From the NCBI GenBank assembly GCA_033065855.1, contig JAVXUO010001766.1, positions 124,001 through 188,000 of the forward strand: a stretch of DNA of 64,000 nt, written 5' to 3'. Each line of letters begins with the position of its first letter. Within the stretch, counting starts at the first letter, position 1. Below the pieces are notes generated by a model. It was given only the letters and a program-made list of their open reading frames with translations. It searched no databases and had not been told where the DNA came from. A program made the position numbers and the translations under genes. This document shows, piece by piece, positions 58,870 to 64,000 of this stretch. Source of the DNA: Escallonia rubra. Lineage: Eukaryota; Streptophyta; Magnoliopsida; Escalloniales; Escalloniaceae.

Positions 58870-59230
58870 ACATAGTGTTAAGATTTTGTATTCTGATGTG
58901 AAACTTCTTTGTGTTACACGTGCCATTGATGCCAGCGTAGTCATCTAATTTAGGACAACAAAATATCGCAGTATCAGACTCCTTATACTCCTGCCCAAAG
59001 TAGGATTTACAACAGAAGCACCGCAAGGTGTGAAGATTTTATAGACAGACAGCCAAACAACAATTGAAGCATGTCATTGTGGCTTACAAGCAGGTGACTA
59101 CGTTGGTATTTCACCACTGCCTACTTAAGACCCAAATATTACAGTAACGAGCTGCACGCCTACCCAAACAAGATCTGATTTCCACTTTGTTTGTCCACCA
59201 AGAAGGCCCAAAAATACAGGATGAGCACAA
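58870..59230. repeat. U1 3'-flank module, copy 2
   Basis: The paralogue of 24680-25170. It is absent after U1 copy 3, so that copy was duplicated with a different 3' boundary. Confidence 0.7.
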
Positions 59231-59257
59231 CTAGACCTAAAAGCATGCATGCAGGTT

Positions 59258-60135
59258 CAATTTTCTCTATCATTTTATGCCAAACTTGAGGTATTACACA
59301 ATTCGACATAGCACTATAAAGGGTTACCTCCTTTGAGTTGAAAAACCCAGATCACTGACCACCGAAGAGCTTCCAATCCAATGGAGAAAACACAGAAATC
59401 ACGAGGACACAACTTGGCCAGAAGTTGTTTCAATTTAGTGGAGGTAAGCACAACAATAACCTACCAAAACACCCTTGGTCTTGAGTATGAAATCAGCCCT
59501 CTATTCCTCATAAAGCTACTGCTTTTTTTTTGTCCACTGCTTTTTATAATTTTTCTTCTTTTTCGGACAAGTCCGAGAACATTCTGGAGACTAAGACGAA
59601 GATAGTCTCTTTGTCTTCCACGTGGCAATTAAATGCAAGAACTAAAGGCTCAGTATAGATGGGTATTCACTCATGGTGCCAAGACCATGGTAATCAAAAC
59701 AATTGTCGCAATCAACATCCATCTGCTATCCTTCGCATTATAATGGCATGAAAACCAGGTCCAGCCTTTTAAACTCATACTAATACCTCATGTATATATA
59801 TGTTCTGCGTTTGTCAAGATGCAAGCTGAGAGAAGAGGGAGTACCTCAGGAGGTACTGCCCGATTCCAGGTATGGTGAAAGTTCTGCCTAGTTCCATGCT
59901 CATGAGAGTGTCCACATCTGCTGATGCTGTTTTCTTCAGTAGGGCTGCAAGTATGGCCCTTCAACTACACTTTCATTTCCTGATTCTCATAGAATGAATT
60001 TACAGTGTTAGATAGGGCACTCATGCTTATACCTGACAAGAATTTAGTGCCTCAATTCCGAAGCAAAAAACACGAGTTTCATAGCAAAGATTCAAATGTA
60101 AACAACTCGAAGCAATACAGGCATTTGTTACCTCA
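59258..60135. repeat. LTR-like array module, copy 4
   Basis: The same module as 33345-34480, shortened by a deletion near 59960. It lies upstream of U5 copy 3. Confidence 0.7.
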
Positions 60136-60340
60136 ACCCTACTAGCACTAGCAGCCATGGTATAACTGGATCATTTTTTACGAACCTATATTAGCTGGAT
60201 CTAAGAAGCTGTTTCAGATTCCAAATACGTTATACTTGATTGTTATGTTGACGATTATTATAGACAAAACTTTCAAGTGTGCCATTCATTATGGATCTAA
60301 CAAGTCATCAAAATGCAAACGGAGAAAATAACAAAAAAGA

Positions 60341-60390
60341 GTCCCACATTAGCTAAGAAAGGCAACAACAGCACTAAGGAGTTCAATATT
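60341..60390 (+). promoter_or_regulatory. snRNA promoter (USE + CAATATT) of U5 copy 3
   Basis: USE GTCCCACATTA at 60341-60351 and CAATATT at 60384-60390, 43 bp apart start to start. Confidence 0.85.
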
Positions 60391-60420
60391 TTGCCTCTTC
60401 TACTCTATCTCAACTCACGC

Positions 60421-60542
60421 AGCCATGTGGTGGGCACAAAGCGAACTATTCTTTCGCCTTTTACTAAAGAATACCGTGTGCTCGCCATATACAGTGGCAT
60501 ACGCCTATTTTTGGAGGAATTCTTTCCCTATGGAAAGAGCTC
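60421..60542 (+). ncRNA. U5: U5 snRNA, copy 3
   Basis: The loop CGCCTTTTACTAAAGA, its stem and the Sm site CTATTTTTGGA are unchanged from copy 2. Changes are few: GGTGGGCACAAAG for GGTGAGCACAAAG in the 5' stem, and GGAATTCTTTCCCTATGGAAAG in the 3' hairpin, which remains pairable. The RNA starts exactly 80 bp after the USE. Likely functional. Confidence 0.93.
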
Positions 60543-61594
60543 CTAAAAGTTGTGAGCAATTTTTGGTCAAAGTAGCATAATACATCAGATTATCTTCTTT
60601 ACTTAAAACTCTTAATCTAAGATGCACAGGATGGCCTCATTTCAACTTTCAACCTCAGATGGCATGGGATTGGGCGTGAGGTTATGCGGTGGAGGTTGCA
60701 CGATAGGCAGCTAATTGACCAAAAAATTTCCTAAGCTCAACTGTTGTCAAACCCAGCAATAATGTAATCCGACCTAGCATAAGTCGAATGGGCTTCATCT
60801 GCTATTTTGTTGGTAATCATTTCACACACCCGTTCTCAGTCCGTCTGGACGGGTAAATCTGCGAGTGATTCATAAATTCTTTTGTCAACAAATACCTTAT
60901 TAATAACAAATACCACTAAATAGTCTGATATTTGTGTCCCACCTTTTGTCAAACACATGGAGTGCAAGTATATAAAAGCATGGCAAAGTTGAATAGGCCG
61001 TACACTAGATATAGTAAGAGAAACCCATCATATTAGGAGTACAGAGCCACCGAACATGTCGGGATATATACACATGTATGGTGGATAAACGTCAATGGAA
61101 TGGTAGTAAATTGGCTTCCTAAAGCAGGAACAAACAAACAAAACGGTAGTAAAACAATGAAAGTAAACCTCCCATTATGTCAAAGTAGGTTTAAGCCTAA
61201 TAAACTGACTTCCTTTTCTCGTTCCAACACCCCAAGATATGAACATGCTTGAAATGTTGCCACACCAGAATGGCAACCAGAATCAACGTCCTTTGCCTCC
61301 AATGTCTAAGGTTATGGTTGCTAGGATTGGGTGCTTTAGGTTCTGGAGCGGTAGCGTCCCTAAATACAGACTTGAGGCCCTGACTTCAACCATGAATCTT
61401 AGTTGCAGGGAGTGGGTGCGAGGTTCTGGTTGCACGGGTGGGTGCGAGGTTCTGTAGCAGTAGTGTCATTATAACTAAGACTTAAGGTGGGAGGGAGCAG
61501 GATATACACACAATGAAGCTTTCATAACATAACACTTGGCACCAAGTAATAGTATCACCTTTGAGTTTTGTTTGAATTGAGCAAATTAGTAAGT
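60543..61594. other. Array spacer with GTGCGAGGTTC repeats
   Basis: No RNA gene is recognised. The right part (61390-61450) has short repeats of GGGTGCGAGGTTCTG and GTTGCACGGG, also seen around 31440-31490, 32200-32370 and 36070-36180 next to snRNA relics. The middle (60700-61250) has no recognised match. Confidence 0.45.
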
Positions 61595-61776
61595 ATTCCT
61601 TTCTCAGCTTTTTGGCTAAGAGTAAGTGCAGTATCTGTTCCTATCAGTTTGAAAAAAACAACTGTTTCAGGCGAAGGTTCTTGGTAACTTACTAAAACGC
61701 AATTCCTATGTCACACAGCCGATGTGGTGAGCACCAAGTTCTTTTGCCTTTTACTAAGATATATCCTGTGTAGAAC
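61595..61776 (+). pseudogene. U2-U5 chimeric snRNA pseudogene, copy 2
   Basis: U2 bases 1-60 (ATTCCTTTCTCAGC, AGTGCAGTATCTGTTCC) and the U2 GGCGAAGGTTCTTGGTAACTT segment are followed by the U5 5' domain (CAGCCGATGTGGTGAGCACC, then TTTTGCCTTTTACTAAG). The U2 Sm site was lost at the join and the U5 Sm site is beyond the homology. GTAGTA is changed to GCAGTA. It shares its junction and the lead-in TTGAGCAAATTA with the copy at 32507. Confidence 0.82.
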
Positions 61777-62482
61777 GGTAAAAACTCCTAATTTGTAAGA
61801 AAGTTGTCGAATAACTGGCTTAATAACTACCCGAAAGTACAATTCAAAGTCGGACACAAACATATAATGCAGGTTAACTCACAATCTGAAGTCATCAACT
61901 TCTTATTTGAACTTGAGCTGCAGTGCCCTTTTTCACTCTAACTGAGTTTCCAGCCTCAAAGCATTATACCCTGGTTTAACTAAGAAAAGCATGAGAATCT
62001 TCTGCCTCGCTTCTTCGTCGAGTTCCTCATGTCCTACTTAATTCATTCATTTCACCGGTATTTGCTAAAAAGGATCTTGTTCTGGGTGCTTGGCTGGAGC
62101 AGCTCTTTCTTTTCGATTCTACAATTGTTGCAACAAGAAAAACCCTGTTTTGGCCTTCAAGGAAGATAAAAACTGGCTCATTCCCTGAAGCACTGGAAAT
62201 GAAAATAAGACCATCAGTCCTTGGGTTCTATTACTATAAGGACCATTCATCTGGAAAAAGTACTCCATGTAAGTATAAAAAATAATCAAGCTACTGGATG
62301 TACCTTACATAGGAAAATTCACAAAGAAAAAATTAATCAATAATATTATTCACAAAGAAAAAAATAATCAATAATATTAGGGTTTTTTGGGTGAAGACAA
62401 CAGAAATAATTAAGAAGTGTGAGCTTAGTGCAACATATTCCAACGTCAAAGGAATGTCATAAAACTATGAGGCTTGGCATGA

Positions 62483-62531
62483 GTCCCGCATCGGGAAAAG
62501 AAGAATGAGGGGTGATAGTCAGAGTATGAAA
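62483..62531 (+). promoter_or_regulatory. snRNA promoter (USE + TATA) of U1 copy 3
   Basis: USE GTCCCGCATCG at 62483-62493 (closest of all to the published TCCCACATCG core at its 3' side) and TATGAAA at 62525-62531, 42 bp apart start to start. The TATA has one base changed. Confidence 0.82.
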
Positions 62532-62555
62532 CAGAAGGATAAAACACAGGTAAAC

Positions 62556-62718
62556 ATACTTACCTGGACGGGGTCAATGGGTGATCAAGAAGGCCCATGG
62601 CCTTGGTTAGTGACCTCCATTGCACTTTGGAGGGGTGCTCGCCTAAGGTCTACCCAAGTGGTGGAGCCTACGTCATAATTTGTGCTAGTGGGGGCCTGCG
62701 TTCGCGCGGCCCCCTCCA
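62556..62718 (+). ncRNA. U1: U1 snRNA, copy 3
   Basis: ATACTTACCTGGACGGGGTC at the 5' end, loops and terminal hairpin as in copy 2, same length. Differences from copy 2 are single bases (CAATGGGTG, GCCTTGGTTAG, GCTCGCCTAAGG). The Sm region AATTTGTGCTAG equals copy 2. Upstream about 100 bp are shared with copy 2, while downstream is unique AT-rich DNA. Likely functional. Confidence 0.94.
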
Positions 62719-63640
62719 ATATACTTATAAGTAGTTATTTAGCATGGCATACATGAATTTTTTATAACATCTCACTATTTGCATTTAAAAGTTTACAAAA
62801 CCAACCATATTCTTATAAGTAGTTATTTAGCATGGCATACATGATGCGTCTTGAAAAATAAAGGTATAGTCTGATTTTTTAAAAAAAAATCAAGATTTAC
62901 ATACAAGTATATATTGTCATTATATGTAGTTACTTACCCTTTAAATTGTGAAAACCGAACATGTAATTATATGTAGTTACTCACCCTTTAACTATTCATT
63001 TGTATCACTTCTTACAAATTTCTTAGAATGCCTAGTGTCACCATTTTAGATAGGTAGTTATGTAACACTAAAATAGGTGTTACACAAAAAAGGTATTTTC
63101 TTTATTTATGGTATAGAAATTAATAGATTGAGAGAAAGATATAAAAGTATAGATTAGAAGATGCAGCATGTAGCATGTGCTAAATTAGACAAAATAGAAA
63201 GTTACGAAAACGTGCAAGTTACTAGTTTAAATGTAGTTATGTGTTCTTGCTTTTATTTTAATTTATTTTATCTGAAAGTGACAAGATTTTAGCTCATGGT
63301 TGCGAAGCGGCATCATTTGGATGTGGTCACTAGTCTTTGCGAATGTTTGTATCGCCAGTGATGCACCGCACCGGATGAAAAAGCGACGGCGTAAAGGAAG
63401 AAAAAAATAGCAGAAAATGAGAATAAAATGATTAAGCTGGGGTCGGAGGATTTTGCAAAGAGGAGATGGAGAGTGCTTATCTGAGAAAGTGATACAGTTA
63501 GAAAAATAAGAGAACCACTTAAAACCTAATCCCACCTGGGATGGCGTTCCCATCAAGCTCCCAAGTTGGAGCGCAAATTCAAGAATCTCAGGGAGATTTG
63601 TGGCCTACCTACGAGAATCCGGCCACAAATAAAGTCATGA
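62719..63640. other. AT-rich spacer with direct repeats
   Basis: A 31-bp word, CTTATAAGTAGTTATTTAGC plus ATGGCATACAT, occurs twice (62725 and 62812), and a TATGTAGTTACT word occurs twice (62924 and 62964). A segment at 63030-63120 resembles the inverted form of 20400-20590. No gene is seen. Confidence 0.5.
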
Positions 63641-63810
63641 AGATAAGTTGAAATTCCAAAATTTGTTGCATTTCACTCAAGAAAACTGAAGCAGTGGCCT
63701 ACATAGTGTCAGTCTAAAGTTAATAGGAAAGTAAAATAGTATCAGAATTCAGTTCTCTTTGATCCTGCTTAGAAGGGAGAAAGAAGCAGGGCTTCAAGTG
63801 TAATATCTGT

Positions 63811-63915
63811 TTCTCAACTTTTTTGGCTACCATCAAGTGTAATATCTGTTCTTATCAATTTAATTTCTTTCTTGTGGGTCATTGCTCCACTTGTTCTCAA
63901 TTAATTTTTTGAGGG
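63811..63915 (+). pseudogene. U2 snRNA pseudogene, degenerate
   Basis: TTTCTCAACTTTTTTGGCTA, CATCAAGTGTAATATCTGTT and TTAATTTTTTGAGGG follow U2 order, with GTAGTA changed to GTAATA and stem II lost. No USE is seen upstream, though a trace of the U2-upstream module is at 63640-63730. The array probably continues beyond the window. Confidence 0.78.
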
Positions 63916-64000
63916 TGAGAGTGGATATGTTTCACATTGATCATTACCAAATCCAGACACAAAGAAAGTAGCGTCGTAAGCAAAACCTGCAAAGCCATGA

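Noticed and set aside
63526..63541. TCCCACCTGGGATGG as another USE
   Set aside because: It differs from the USE in the second half, and neither a TATA-like box at the required spacing nor an snRNA follows.

Overview
The window is nuclear DNA of a flowering plant, probably a eudicot. It holds one long intron-rich protein gene with GT-AG introns, snRNA promoters of the plant type (USE box plus TATA), and plant-style hAT, MULE, PIF/Harbinger, LTR and LINE-like elements. I cannot name the species.

Positions 1-12,000 hold one complete host gene on the + strand. It encodes a SAS10/UTP3-family nucleolar protein (Arabidopsis THALLO type). I could join 16 coding exons in phase to give 668 residues. 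Its promoter has a TATA box and a double telo-box. Intron 6 carries a complete non-autonomous hAT element and a decayed 26S rRNA fragment.

Positions 12,000-19,500 are a nest. A coding-poor LTR retrotransposon (13032-19228, 5-bp target duplication ATAGA) sits inside an older LINE-like insertion. Its interior carries about 1.3 kb of palindromic minisatellite and a GC-rich block. From 19,500 to 22,700 I see only simple repeats and AT-rich DNA.

Positions 22,700-64,000 are the most notable part: a co-oriented array of Pol II spliceosomal snRNA genes. It has three U1 genes, three U2 genes, one U4 gene and three U5 genes. Each of these ten has a USE (RTCCCACATCG-like) and a TATA-like box 40-43 bp further on (start to start). 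Among them lie U1, U2 and U5 pseudogenes, U2 end fragments, and two U2-U5 chimeric relics sharing one junction. The intervals are duplicated modules, so the array appears to have grown by segmental duplication. All intact copies lie on the + strand. The classes supply the Pol II-made RNAs of the major spliceosome; U6, a Pol III product, was not found.

Mobile elements broke into the array later: hAT elements at 29.4, 31.5 and 55.6 kb (with 8-bp target duplications), a one-ended hAT remnant at 28.6 kb, a PIF/Harbinger-like element at 35.2 kb, a 6.08-kb MULE at 46.1-52.2 kb (110-bp TIRs, broken transposase gene, and an intact small GRF-type zinc-finger reading frame on the opposite strand), a LINE-like insertion at 52.3-53.4 kb, and a Tourist-like MITE at 57.7 kb.
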